Positions 7,767 to 14,698 of a stretch of DNA of 64,000 bases are shown one piece after another (the first letter of the stretch is position 1; each line of letters starts with the position of its first letter). This DNA comes from an uncultured Muribaculaceae bacterium. GTDB taxonomy: Bacteria > Bacteroidota > Bacteroidia > Bacteroidales > Muribaculaceae. A program made the position numbers and the translations under genes. The stretch is from assembly GCA_910576775.1 (NCBI GenBank), contig CAJTJV010000007.1:22829-86828 (forward strand), written 5' to 3'. The notes under the pieces are model-generated. The model had not been told where the DNA came from. It made no database searches and saw nothing but the letters and a program-made list of their open reading frames with translations.

Positions 7767-9773
7767 TTATCTGACGTTGCCGACATTTATTTCAATTTCG
7801 TGCATACAGAGATCTTCTGTCTCGCTTTTGATTTCGCTGTCGACCTGTGCCCATTGTGAGTTGTTGGATTTATATTCGGGCACCATATGCTTCATTTCCG
7901 CCACGATATCGTGTGATACGGCTTTGTCGAGGCTGTTGTGCAGACGTTCGAGATGTTCGACAACGTCCCGGTAGTCGTAGATACGCACTCTGGCAATCAT
8001 GATTTTTTTGTGGTGGGTGGCAATGGTGTGTTCGCGTTCGTTGAGAAGCTCCTCGTATAGTTTTTCTCCGGGACGCAGCCCTGTTTCTTTGATCTCTATG
8101 TCTTTTCCGGGTTTTAGTCCGGAGAGCGATATCATGCGTGTCGCCAGATCCCAGATCTTCACCGGTTCTCCCATATCGAACACATATATCTCTCCGCCTT
8201 GTCCCATCACTCCGGCGTCGAGCACCAGAGAGCAGGCTTCGGGAATGGTCATGAAATAGCGGATAATGTCGCGGTGGGTGATTGTTACAGGCCCCCCCCC
8301 CTCTATCTGTTTGCGGAACAATGGAATGACGGATCCGTTGGAACCGAGGACATTGCCGAAACGCGTGGTTATGAAACGTGTGGCGGGTCGTTCGGAATAT
8401 CGGCGCTGATAGTGGAACAGCGACTGTACGTATATTTCCGCGATACGTTTCGATGCTCCCATTACGTTGGTGGGATTGACTGCTTTGTCGGTGGAAATCA
8501 TCACGAATTTTTCAACACCGTATTTTACCGATAGATCGGCCATGTTCTTTGTGCCGAATACATTCGTGAGAACAGCTTCCGAGGGGTTTCGCTCCATCAT
8601 CGGCACGTGCTTGTAGGCTGCGGCGTGGAAAACGTAGCGCGGGTGGTATTTCTGGAATGCGTGTTCCATTCGGTCGCGGTTGGTGACGTCGCCTATGTAG
8701 AGGTGTATGCGTATCTGCGGATATTTGCTTTCAAGTTCGAGCTGCATGTCGTGCATAGGCGTTTCGGCCTGATCGAGGAGTACGACGTCGCGAGCCTCGA
8801 GTTCCGCTACCTGGCGGACTATCTCACTGCCGATTGAGCCTGCGGCACCTGTCACCATCACTGTCTGACCCTTGATGAATGTGCGTAGTGCCGGATTGTT
8901 TGTCTTTATAGGCTCTCTGCCGAGTAGATCTTCTATGCGGATGCTCTGTACGTGTTGCGACAGTTTCGGCATTGATTTGTTGTTCATGTCGAACTCTTCG
9001 ACCTGGTTGAGCATCAGAAGCTTGATGTGATTGCGGAGGAAGACATCTGCGATACCGTCGCGCATGATTTCCATCTGTGTGGAGAGAAAAAGAAGAGTGT
9101 CGCAGTTGTATTTCTCGAATATCTCGGGTACAGTGTCCGGGTCGTAGTCTATGATGGATATTCCGTTCACGACGTTCTTGGCGTTGTTCTTCGACAGGCT
9201 CAGGAGCGCCACGGGGTTAAAGTTGCCTTCGAATTCGTTTTTGAGAGCTGTGGCGAGGTAGAAGGAGTTGATGGCCGAGCCGAGGACGATGACTCGCTGC
9301 TTTTTGGACGTGCTTCCCGATAATGTCCTGTAGATGTACTTTATGGACAGTCGCATCAGGAGCATCAGGGCGAATATGAACATCCCGAGGGTGAATATAT
9401 TCCAGAAAGAGAAGATGAAACTGCCTTTTATAAAATATGTCAGGATTGAGATGCCGACGAGAACACAGGTAGACAGAATAATAAGAAGAACTATTTTGTA
9501 CGTATCCTCAATTACTGACAGACGTATGATATAGCGGCTTGTGCCAAGGACGAGTGACATAATGCCGTACACGCCGAATGACAATACTGCTTTCAGAGCC
9601 GGTTCATGTGCCAGAGGGATATCACCGTTTCCCTGAATTCCGAAATAGAATGTCAGAATGCTGCAAAAAGCCATGACTGCCAGATCGGCGAGAAATACCA
9701 TCCATCTTGGTGAAGGTCGGTTCAGAAATGTCTGTATAATGTTGGAGTTCGAAATAGTATTTTTTAAATCCAT
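7767..9773 (-). CDS. Membrane nucleotide-sugar 4,6-dehydratase/epimerase (WbpM/CapD/FlaA1 type)
   Basis: A 668-residue polysaccharide-biosynthesis protein. About residues 20-160 hold four membrane segments; a CoA-binding-like domain follows; then an SDR domain with GAAGSIGSE (NAD loop, about 307), STDKAVNP (about 426) and MGASKR, where Met replaces the usual catalytic Tyr as in WbpM/FlaA1. Such enzymes convert UDP-GlcNAc to 4-keto-6-deoxy sugars for capsule or O-antigen. The GTG at 9809 is possible, but ATG 9773 sits well behind a clear promoter (9824-9854). Oddity: codons near residue 490 contain ten consecutive G (8292-8301), in frame as Glu-Gly-Gly-Gly, so slippage would truncate the enzyme. 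Confidence 0.9.
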   Translation of the reverse strand: MDLKNTISNSNIIQTFLNRPSPRWMVFLADLAVMAFCSILTFYFGIQGNGDIPLAHEPALKAVLSFGVYGIMSLVLGTSRYIIRLSVIEDTYKIVLLIILSTCVLVGISILTYFIKGSFIFSFWNIFTLGMFIFALMLLMRLSIKYIYRTLSGSTSKKQRVIVLGSAINSFYLATALKNEFEGNFNPVALLSLSKNNAKNVVNGISIIDYDPDTVPEIFEKYNCDTLLFLSTQMEIMRDGIADVFLRNHIKLLMLNQVEEFDMNNKSMPKLSQHVQSIRIEDLLGREPIKTNNPALRTFIKGQTVMVTGAAGSIGSEIVRQVAELEARDVVLLDQAETPMHDMQLELESKYPQIRIHLYIGDVTNRDRMEHAFQKYHPRYVFHAAAYKHVPMMERNPSEAVLTNVFGTKNMADLSVKYGVEKFVMISTDKAVNPTNVMGASKRIAEIYVQSLFHYQRRYSERPATRFITTRFGNVLGSNGSVIPLFRKQIEGGGPVTITHRDIIRYFMTIPEACSLVLDAGVMGQGGEIYVFDMGEPVKIWDLATRMISLSGLKPGKDIEIKETGLRPGEKLYEELLNEREHTIATHHKKIMIARVRIYDYRDVVEHLERLHNSLDKAVSHDIVAEMKHMVPEYKSNNSQWAQVDSEIKSETEDLCMHEIEINVGNVR

Positions 9774-9823
9774 ACGATATATATAAATTATGACATCTTC
9801 AATAACCACAGGTGATGCGAGTG

Positions 9824-9854
9824 CAAAATTAGTGCTTATTTACCATTTATCAAA
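9824..9854 (-). promoter_or_regulatory. Promoter of the dehydratase operon
   Basis: Exact Bacteroidetes sigma-ABfr pattern on the minus strand: TTTG (9851-9854), 19-base spacer, TAATTTTG (9824-9831). It lies about 50 bases upstream of the ATG at 9773 and should drive the three-gene unit down to 6164. Confidence 0.8.
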
Positions 9855-9904
9855 AAGAAAATCATATCTTTGTGTAGATTGTGCATTTGCAGGGTTGTAC
9901 ATAT

Positions 9905-9930
9905 AAAAAAGTCCCGGCGCCGCCGGGACT
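9905..9930 (-). terminator. Terminator behind the gdhA remnant
   Basis: GTCCCGGC and GCCGGGAC form an 8-bp GC stem with a 3-base loop; on the minus strand it is followed by six T. It stands where a gdhA terminator would, 24 bases past the remnant stop codon, and differs in sequence from the terminator of the intact gdhA. Confidence 0.7.
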
Positions 9931-9953
9931 CCTTTATATATTTTATCGAATGT

Positions 9954-10014
9954 TCAGAGTACGCCCTGCGCCATCATGGCTTCGGCGACTTTCATGAAGC
10001 CGGCGATGTTGGCA
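9954..10014 (-). pseudogene. Remnant of a second gdhA 3' end
   Basis: Positions 9957-10014 match the 3' end of the intact gdhA (11142-11199) with a single difference in 58 bases. The frame still reads ANIAGFMKVAEAMMAQGVL followed by TGA, against ...QGIL then TAA in the intact copy. Upstream of 10014 the similarity stops. This is a truncated paralogue left after duplication and deletion, or after an insertion event next to gdhA. It is too short to be functional. Confidence 0.85.
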
Positions 10015-10168
10015 ACGCATAGGTTGCAATTGGAACGTTGTATTTCAACGAGTTTATATTCGACTGAAGATACTTAAGAAATAGTATCGGACAATAAGCG
10101 GTTGTAAATAGGAATTTCCTAATGATGAATTGAAAGATGTTTAAATAATGTTAAATCGCAAACATAGC

Positions 10169-10199
10169 TTTGAAATATGTAATAAAAACGTTATATTTG
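10169..10199 (+). promoter_or_regulatory. Promoter of the C10 peptidase remnant
   Basis: Exact consensus: TTTG (10169-10172), 19-base spacer, TATATTTG (10192-10199), 22 bases before the ATG at 10222. The promoter seems intact although its gene is broken, so it may now serve the lipoprotein gene downstream. The stretch 10015-10168 before it shows nothing I can assign. Confidence 0.82.
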
Positions 10200-10221
10200 G
10201 AGCGGATTAAAAAATATTGCC

Positions 10222-10562
10222 ATGAAACAAATTGTGTTAATTGTGCTTGGTGTTCTCTTATTATTTTCATGTGAGCATAGGGAGGATTTAGAGTGCTCAT
10301 TACAAGCTAAATTCTGTGAGAATAAGATTCAAGACAGGATTGGTCTTTCCCCGGATATTGAAGAACTGTCTGTTAATGATGCTAAAATTGTAGCGACCGT
10401 TTTTACAAATAGTGGAAACAAATCAAGATCAGAATCGGATTTTATCATATGAATTGGGGATGGGGTGGCCGACATGACGGTGGTTATAATGAAGGAGGGT
10501 TATTTGTCAATGGCACTAACTATAATTACCGACGCACGGATATGATAATTACAAAACCTTGA
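10222..10562 (+). pseudogene. C10 (streptopain-like) cysteine peptidase with its centre deleted
   Basis: The first frame (10222-10452) gives a lipoprotein signal (LLLFSC) and the start of what looks like a C10 propeptide (VNDAKIVATVF). It stops at TGA. From 10443 another frame reads YHMNWGWGGRHDGGYN and ends at 10562. YH-x-NWGWGG is the catalytic-His block at the C-terminus of C10 peptidases such as SpeB and the Bacteroides Bfp proteases. Usual length is about 400 residues, so roughly 300 codons including the catalytic Cys are missing, and the joint is out of frame. No activity is possible. Assignment rests on motif recognition. Confidence 0.75.
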
Positions 10563-10574
10563 TATCTTGATATT

Positions 10575-11042
10575 ATGATGAAACAAGTTGTTTTTTACAT
10601 TATTCTTGCATGTATGGTGATTCTTGCCGGTTGTGAGCGAACTATAGGACCGTCTTTCGGACCGACAGATTACTCTGGAGTACAATATAAGTTCGATGGA
10701 AAATGCTGGGAAGAAGTGCAGGGACGTGTTATTGAAATAAATTCGATGCAAAATAATCCTGTATTGGAGTTTAGAACAATTGGAGTAATATCTGTAGAAA
10801 ACCTCTCCGGCGATATGGAGTGCTTGCTATTGGATTCACTTAAAATCGAAGACTATAAAATAAAAAATGAACCGGATGAGGTTGTTTACCGTAACAGGGA
10901 CGAATTGATGTATTATTATTTGCAACGCGTTCGGGTTATAAGTACTCAAGTAACTCAACCTGCTACAGTTAAGGTGCGTTTTAATAGATGCATATCATAT
11001 GGGTGGCCTACATATACAGATTGTACTCTGATACTCAAATAA
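10575..11042 (+). CDS. Small lipoprotein next to the C10 remnant
   Basis: A 155-residue lipoprotein: signal peptide with lipobox ILAGC (Cys about residue 20), then a small, probably beta-rich domain with two further Cys pairs (GKCWEE, MECLLL, NRCISY, YTDCTL). I do not recognise the family. It follows the C10 remnant by 12 bases under the same promoter. In Bacteroides fragilis, C10 peptidases are paired with small Spi-like inhibitors, so a cognate inhibitor is a reasonable guess, nothing more. Base composition is more AT-rich than the flanking genes. It ends at the hairpin at 11072-11106. Confidence 0.7.
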   Translation: MMKQVVFYIILACMVILAGCERTIGPSFGPTDYSGVQYKFDGKCWEEVQGRVIEINSMQNNPVLEFRTIGVISVENLSGDMECLLLDSLKIEDYKIKNEPDEVVYRNRDELMYYYLQRVRVISTQVTQPATVKVRFNRCISYGWPTYTDCTLILK

Positions 11043-11071
11043 ACTGCAAGGTCGAATTTGTGGGAACAAAT

Positions 11072-11106
11072 AAAAGGATTACGAGCTGCAACCCGTAATC
11101 CTTTTT
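11072..11106. terminator. Bidirectional terminator between lipoprotein gene and gdhA
   Basis: GGATTACG (11076-11083) pairs with CGTAATCC (11094-11101); five T follow on the plus strand and four T on the minus strand. It can end both the lipoprotein transcript and the converging gdhA transcript. Confidence 0.8.
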
Positions 11107-11138
11107 AATGTTTAATGGTTTGGTTACGTTAAGGGCGT

Positions 11139-12479
11139 TTAGAGTATGCCCTGCGCCATCATGGCTTCGGCGACTTTCATGAAGCCGGCGATGTTGGCAC
11201 CACGCACATAATTTACAAATCCGTCATCCTGTCGACCGTAGCGCACGCACTGTTCGTGGATATTCTTCATGATGTCGCTCAGACGTCGGTCCACTTCCTC
11301 GGCTGTCCAGGACAGTTTCTGGCTGTTCTGCGCCATTTCGAGTCCGGACGTTGCCACGCCGCCAGCGTTGGCAGCCTTGCCGGGAGCATAGAGGATGCGT
11401 GCTTCGATGAATTTATGCACGGCTTCGGGTGTGGAGGGCATGTTGGCGCCTTCGCTTACGGCGAAGCAGCCTGAGGCGAGAAGCGCGTCGGCGTCGCTGC
11501 CGTCGAGCTCGTTCTGTGTGGCCGACGGCATGGCGATATCGCACTGCACAAGCTTCCAGGGGCGTTCGTTGGGGTGATATTCGAGGTCGGGGAAAGTGTC
11601 GGTGACTTCCGATAGACGGCCGCGCATATATGTCTTGAGGTCGAAGATATATTCGAACTGTTCCCGGGTCAGACCGTCGCGTGCGATGATGGTGCCGTTG
11701 GAATCGCTCATCGACACGACTTTGGCGCCGAGTTCGAGAAGCTTTTTGGCCGTGTAAGTGGCTACGTTGCCGGAACCCGATATTGCCACTCGCTTGCCTT
11801 TGATGTCGATGCCGCGTGTGGCGAGCATGTTAAGAAGGAAATAGCAGTTGCCGTAGCCGGTGGCTTCGGGGCGGATAAGGGAGCCGCCGAAGGTAAGACC
11901 CTTGCCTGTGAACGTTCCGGTGAACTCTCGAGCCATCTTCTTGTAATAGCCGTACATGAAACCTACCTCCCGGGCGCCCACGCCTATGTCGCCTGCCGGC
12001 ACGTCGGTGTCCGGCCCGATCTGACGCCATAGCTCAGCTATGAAGGCCTGGCAGAAATGCATTATCTCCATGTTGCTCTTTCCGCGGGGCGAGAAATCGC
12101 TGCCGCCTTTGGCGCCGCCCATGGCGAGTGTGGTGAGCGAGTTTTTAAAGGTCTGCTCGAAGGCGAGGAATTTGAGAATGGAAAGGTTGACGGAAGAATG
12201 GAAGCGTATGCCGCCCTTGTAGGGGCCAATGGCGTTGTTGTGCTGCACACGGTAACCCATGTTGTTCCGGACGCGACCCGAGTCGTCGACCCACGATACT
12301 CTGAAAGCGAAAATTCTGTCGGGTATGCATAGCCGCTCGATAAGATTCATTCTTTCAAATTCCGGATGCTCGTTGTATACATCCTCGATGGAGGCAAGTA
12401 CTTCTTCCACTGCCTGATGGTATTCGGGCTCGTTGGGGAATCGCATCCGCAGATCGGCCAATACTTCTGAAGTTTTCAT
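11139..12479 (-). CDS. gdhA: NADP-specific glutamate dehydrogenase
   Basis: A 446-residue hexameric-type GDH (family usual length 445-450) that assimilates ammonia onto 2-oxoglutarate using NADPH. Seen: the substrate and catalytic region YKGGIRFH, MGGAKGGSDF with the catalytic Lys, then PAGDIGVGAREVGFMYG, and the Rossmann loop SGSGNVATYTA in the C-terminal domain. It stands alone with its own promoter (12511-12542) and terminator (11072-11106). Its last 61 bases are duplicated at 9954-10014. Confidence 0.96.
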   Translation of the reverse strand: MKTSEVLADLRMRFPNEPEYHQAVEEVLASIEDVYNEHPEFERMNLIERLCIPDRIFAFRVSWVDDSGRVRNNMGYRVQHNNAIGPYKGGIRFHSSVNLSILKFLAFEQTFKNSLTTLAMGGAKGGSDFSPRGKSNMEIMHFCQAFIAELWRQIGPDTDVPAGDIGVGAREVGFMYGYYKKMAREFTGTFTGKGLTFGGSLIRPEATGYGNCYFLLNMLATRGIDIKGKRVAISGSGNVATYTAKKLLELGAKVVSMSDSNGTIIARDGLTREQFEYIFDLKTYMRGRLSEVTDTFPDLEYHPNERPWKLVQCDIAMPSATQNELDGSDADALLASGCFAVSEGANMPSTPEAVHKFIEARILYAPGKAANAGGVATSGLEMAQNSQKLSWTAEEVDRRLSDIMKNIHEQCVRYGRQDDGFVNYVRGANIAGFMKVAEAMMAQGIL

Positions 12480-12510
12480 CTAAAAATAAACAAATTTGGA
12501 AAACGATGTG

Positions 12511-12542
12511 CAAAAGTACACATATTTCGCATATTGTGCAAA
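12511..12542 (-). promoter_or_regulatory. gdhA promoter
   Basis: Minus strand: TTTG (12539-12542), 20-base spacer, TACTTTTG (12511-12518), 32 bases upstream of the gdhA ATG. A good Bacteroidetes housekeeping promoter. Confidence 0.78.
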
Positions 12543-12610
12543 TATATGATGCGTAAATTTTGATAATGGTGACAATTTGCCAGATAGGCTGTGGGCGTGA
12601 TTTGTCTAAT

Positions 12611-12823
12611 TCAGCTGAATATGAGACGAGTGGGATTCTCTTCTAATGTTATCGTGCCGCTGTGGAAAACGGTGGAGTGTATTTCTGCGGTGAATGGCTC
12701 GATATGTACGTTGCCGTCGGGGGTGACAGTGAGGACGGCGAGGCCGTGATCAGTGCCGCGATAGACTATATGGTGCGCAAGCCAGCGGCCGGATGGGTTA
12801 TTCAGTAGTTGTTGAATCGGCAT
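12611..12823 (-). CDS. Small conserved-looking hypothetical protein
   Basis: A 70-residue protein that I cannot name. It starts with LLNNPSGRWLAHHIVY, continues into strands such as GLAVLTVTPDGNVHIEPF, and looks like a small soluble beta-rich protein with no signal peptide or membrane segment. Its ATG overlaps the end of the DUF4296 gene by 26 bases in another frame, a translational-coupling arrangement that favours a real gene at the end of the ileS-dksA-lspA unit. Confidence 0.6.
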   Translation of the reverse strand: MPIQQLLNNPSGRWLAHHIVYRGTDHGLAVLTVTPDGNVHIEPFTAEIHSTVFHSGTITLEENPTRLIFS

Positions 12824-13628
12824 AGTTTTCTATTGCAGTCTCTTCATAGAACCGGCGGTTCACGATGGAGTAGGGGCGCAGGTAAGTGTCATGGTTGACG
12901 CGCTTGCGGACGAGTTCGAGACTGTCGAGCTTCATGTCGGCGCCCGGCTTCGGAATTGAATAAAGATAACCGAAAATTCGTACCGGGTCGGTCGTTGAGT
13001 CGGTTTGAATCTTGAGTTCCTTCCAACCGTCGCCGGAAACGGTCTCGGAGATGGTCTCTACGGTTCCGTCGGCATATCGGGTTCCTATCAGCCAGCGGGT
13101 GTTCTGGGGTGTATTGAAGAAATGCGCGCGCCAGGTGTAGTGGTCGCCCCGCTCCCAGTTGGGGTCTCGTTGGAAGCTGAAGGTGATGTAAGGTGACGGT
13201 CTGCGGTCGTTGAAAGTGATATAGCGCGCGCCGGGCCATACGTCGACGGAATCGCCGGCGATAGACAGTGAGTTTGCGGCGGCGACACGGTTGCCGCTCT
13301 CGATGAGACGTTCTTCAAGAATCTCGATGGTCTCGTCGTAAACATCCATGTAAAGCTTTATGTGTCGTCCGTACCAGGCGAGGGATGAGTCGACGTCTGC
13401 TGTCGTATATCCGTGTTTATGATATACCGACTGTTTCATTGCCTGGCGCATGGAATCGGTATTGAATATGCGCCGGCTGTTGTCGACAACAGCCTCTGCG
13501 GTATGTACGTCGGCCATCAGTCGTGCCATTTTGTGCGGTGGAATGATTCCGGAAGGCACTTTGGAGCACGCCGGGGCAAGAGCCGTCAGAGCAAGGCTAA
13601 GAATTATGACTGCCTTTTTTCGGTTCAT
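12798..13628 (-). CDS. DUF4296 family lipoprotein
   Basis: A 276-residue lipoprotein starting MNRKKAVIILSLALTAL with lipobox near APAC (Cys about 21). The N-terminal region (PPHKMARLMADVHTAEAV, then YHKHGYTTADVDSSLAWY) is the DUF4296 pattern seen in Bacteroidales lipoproteins; the rest is an uncharacterised domain. Function unknown. The frame extends further upstream, but only the start at 13628 gives a proper signal peptide. It overlaps the lspA end by 32 bases, and being a substrate of LspA itself makes the pairing neat, though probably coincidental. Confidence 0.78.
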   Translation of the reverse strand: MNRKKAVIILSLALTALAPACSKVPSGIIPPHKMARLMADVHTAEAVVDNSRRIFNTDSMRQAMKQSVYHKHGYTTADVDSSLAWYGRHIKLYMDVYDETIEILEERLIESGNRVAAANSLSIAGDSVDVWPGARYITFNDRRPSPYITFSFQRDPNWERGDHYTWRAHFFNTPQNTRWLIGTRYADGTVETISETVSGDGWKELKIQTDSTTDPVRIFGYLYSIPKPGADMKLDSLELVRKRVNHDTYLRPYSIVNRRFYEETAIENYADSTTTE

Positions 13629-14256
13629 CGTCGAGAGAGTGTTCCAATAGCTTGAAATAGAACACGAGTATGCTTGCCATGCCGACGCTGATGGCTGCAT
13701 CGGCAATATTGAATACCGGGTCGAAGAACGAGAACAGCTGTCCTCCGATTACGGGTATCCACTGGGGCCAGTGAAATGAGAAAAGCGGGAAATAGAACAT
13801 GTCGACGACGAGTCCCTGAAAGATGCTGCCGTAGCCTTCGCCCCACGGTACGAATTCGGCGACGCGCGGAGGATAGGGATTGGTGAAAATTTCTCCGTAG
13901 AACACGCAATCGATGATGTTTCCGAAAGCTCCGGCGGCGATAAGGGCTATGCAAACAAGATAGCCTGTCGGGACGCGTGCTTCGTGACAAAGACGCCTGA
14001 TATACCACACCAGAAAGCTGAACAGAGCCAGCCGGAAGAAGGTGAGGATGTACTTGTTGAAGAATTCAAGTCCGAAGGCCATGCCGTTGTTCTGGATGAA
14101 ATGGATATGGAACCAAGGCGCGATTTCATAGTCCTCGTTGAGGTAGAAATGCGTCTTTATCCATATTTTGAGAGCCTGGTCGGCAATTATTACAGATACG
14201 ACGATAGCCCAGGCGATGAAAGCCATTCTGCGGCCTTTTGTCCATTCCATCCGCAT
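13597..14256 (-). CDS. lspA: Lipoprotein signal peptidase II
   Basis: A 219-residue inner-membrane aspartyl protease that removes signal peptides from prolipoproteins after diacylation. Four membrane segments are visible. Catalytic Asp residues are in the conserved blocks GAFGNIID and FNIADAAIS; the N-terminal block IADQALKIWI and NNGMAFG are also typical. It is longer than the E. coli protein (164) because of an insertion around YGEIFTNPYPPRVAEFVPWGE, common in Bacteroidetes. Its ATG shares one base with the stop of the DksA-like gene upstream, so the two are translationally coupled. Confidence 0.94.
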   Translation of the reverse strand: MRMEWTKGRRMAFIAWAIVVSVIIADQALKIWIKTHFYLNEDYEIAPWFHIHFIQNNGMAFGLEFFNKYILTFFRLALFSFLVWYIRRLCHEARVPTGYLVCIALIAAGAFGNIIDCVFYGEIFTNPYPPRVAEFVPWGEGYGSIFQGLVVDMFYFPLFSFHWPQWIPVIGGQLFSFFDPVFNIADAAISVGMASILVFYFKLLEHSLDDEPKKGSHNS

Positions 14257-14636
14257 CAGTGGTTAGGATTCTGCTTTTCCTCAACGCATAGGGTGGCATG
14301 GGGTACGGCGCGGAGGCGTTCTTTCGGAATCAGTTTGCCTGTGGCGCGGCAGATGCCGTAGGTCTTGTTGTCGATACGTACGAGAGCCGCTTTGAGGTGT
14401 TCGATGAATTTGCGCTGACGCTCGGCCAGACGCGCGTTTGCCTCGCGTTCGAGAACGTTGGCACCTTCTTCGAGGACTTTGAAAGTTGGAGATGTGTCGG
14501 CGGTATCGTTTCCTTCGTTGTTGCGCAGCAGGGCGCAGAGTTCTTCGTATAGCTCTGTGGCTGCGTCTAATTTTTTTAGAATAAGCTGACGGAACTCTTC
14601 AAGTTCTTCGTCGGAATATCTGGTAGCTTCGGCCAT
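14256..14636 (-). CDS. TraR/DksA-type zinc-finger protein
   Basis: A 126-residue DksA-like protein: N-terminal helical coiled-coil, then the C-terminal YGICRATGKLIPKERL block followed by ATLCVE. Only two of the four Cys of the classical C4 zinc finger remain, which I recall as usual for the Bacteroidetes version. The family binds the RNA polymerase secondary channel and modulates transcription with ppGpp; that role is inferred. It lies between ileS and lspA in a housekeeping unit. Confidence 0.88.
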   Translation of the reverse strand: MAEATRYSDEELEEFRQLILKKLDAATELYEELCALLRNNEGNDTADTSPTFKVLEEGANVLEREANARLAERQRKFIEHLKAALVRIDNKTYGICRATGKLIPKERLRAVPHATLCVEEKQNPNH

Positions 14637-14642
14637 TTGGGT

Positions 14643-14682
14643 AAAAATTAGAATGCATCCGACGCCCGGTTGCGTCGGATGC
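14643..14682 (-). terminator. Hairpin between ileS and the DksA-like gene
   Basis: GCATCCGACGC (14655-14665) pairs perfectly with 14672-14682 around a 6-base loop. On the minus strand it is followed by ATTCTAATTTTT, a weak T tract, so it may be a partial terminator that lowers expression of the downstream genes relative to ileS. Confidence 0.6.
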
Positions 14683-14698
14683 GGAGAGTTTTCTTTTA

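Noticed and set aside
9861..9880. TATCTTTG on the plus strand as a promoter
   Set aside because: No TTTG at -33 distance and only a terminator downstream; probably chance in AT-rich DNA.
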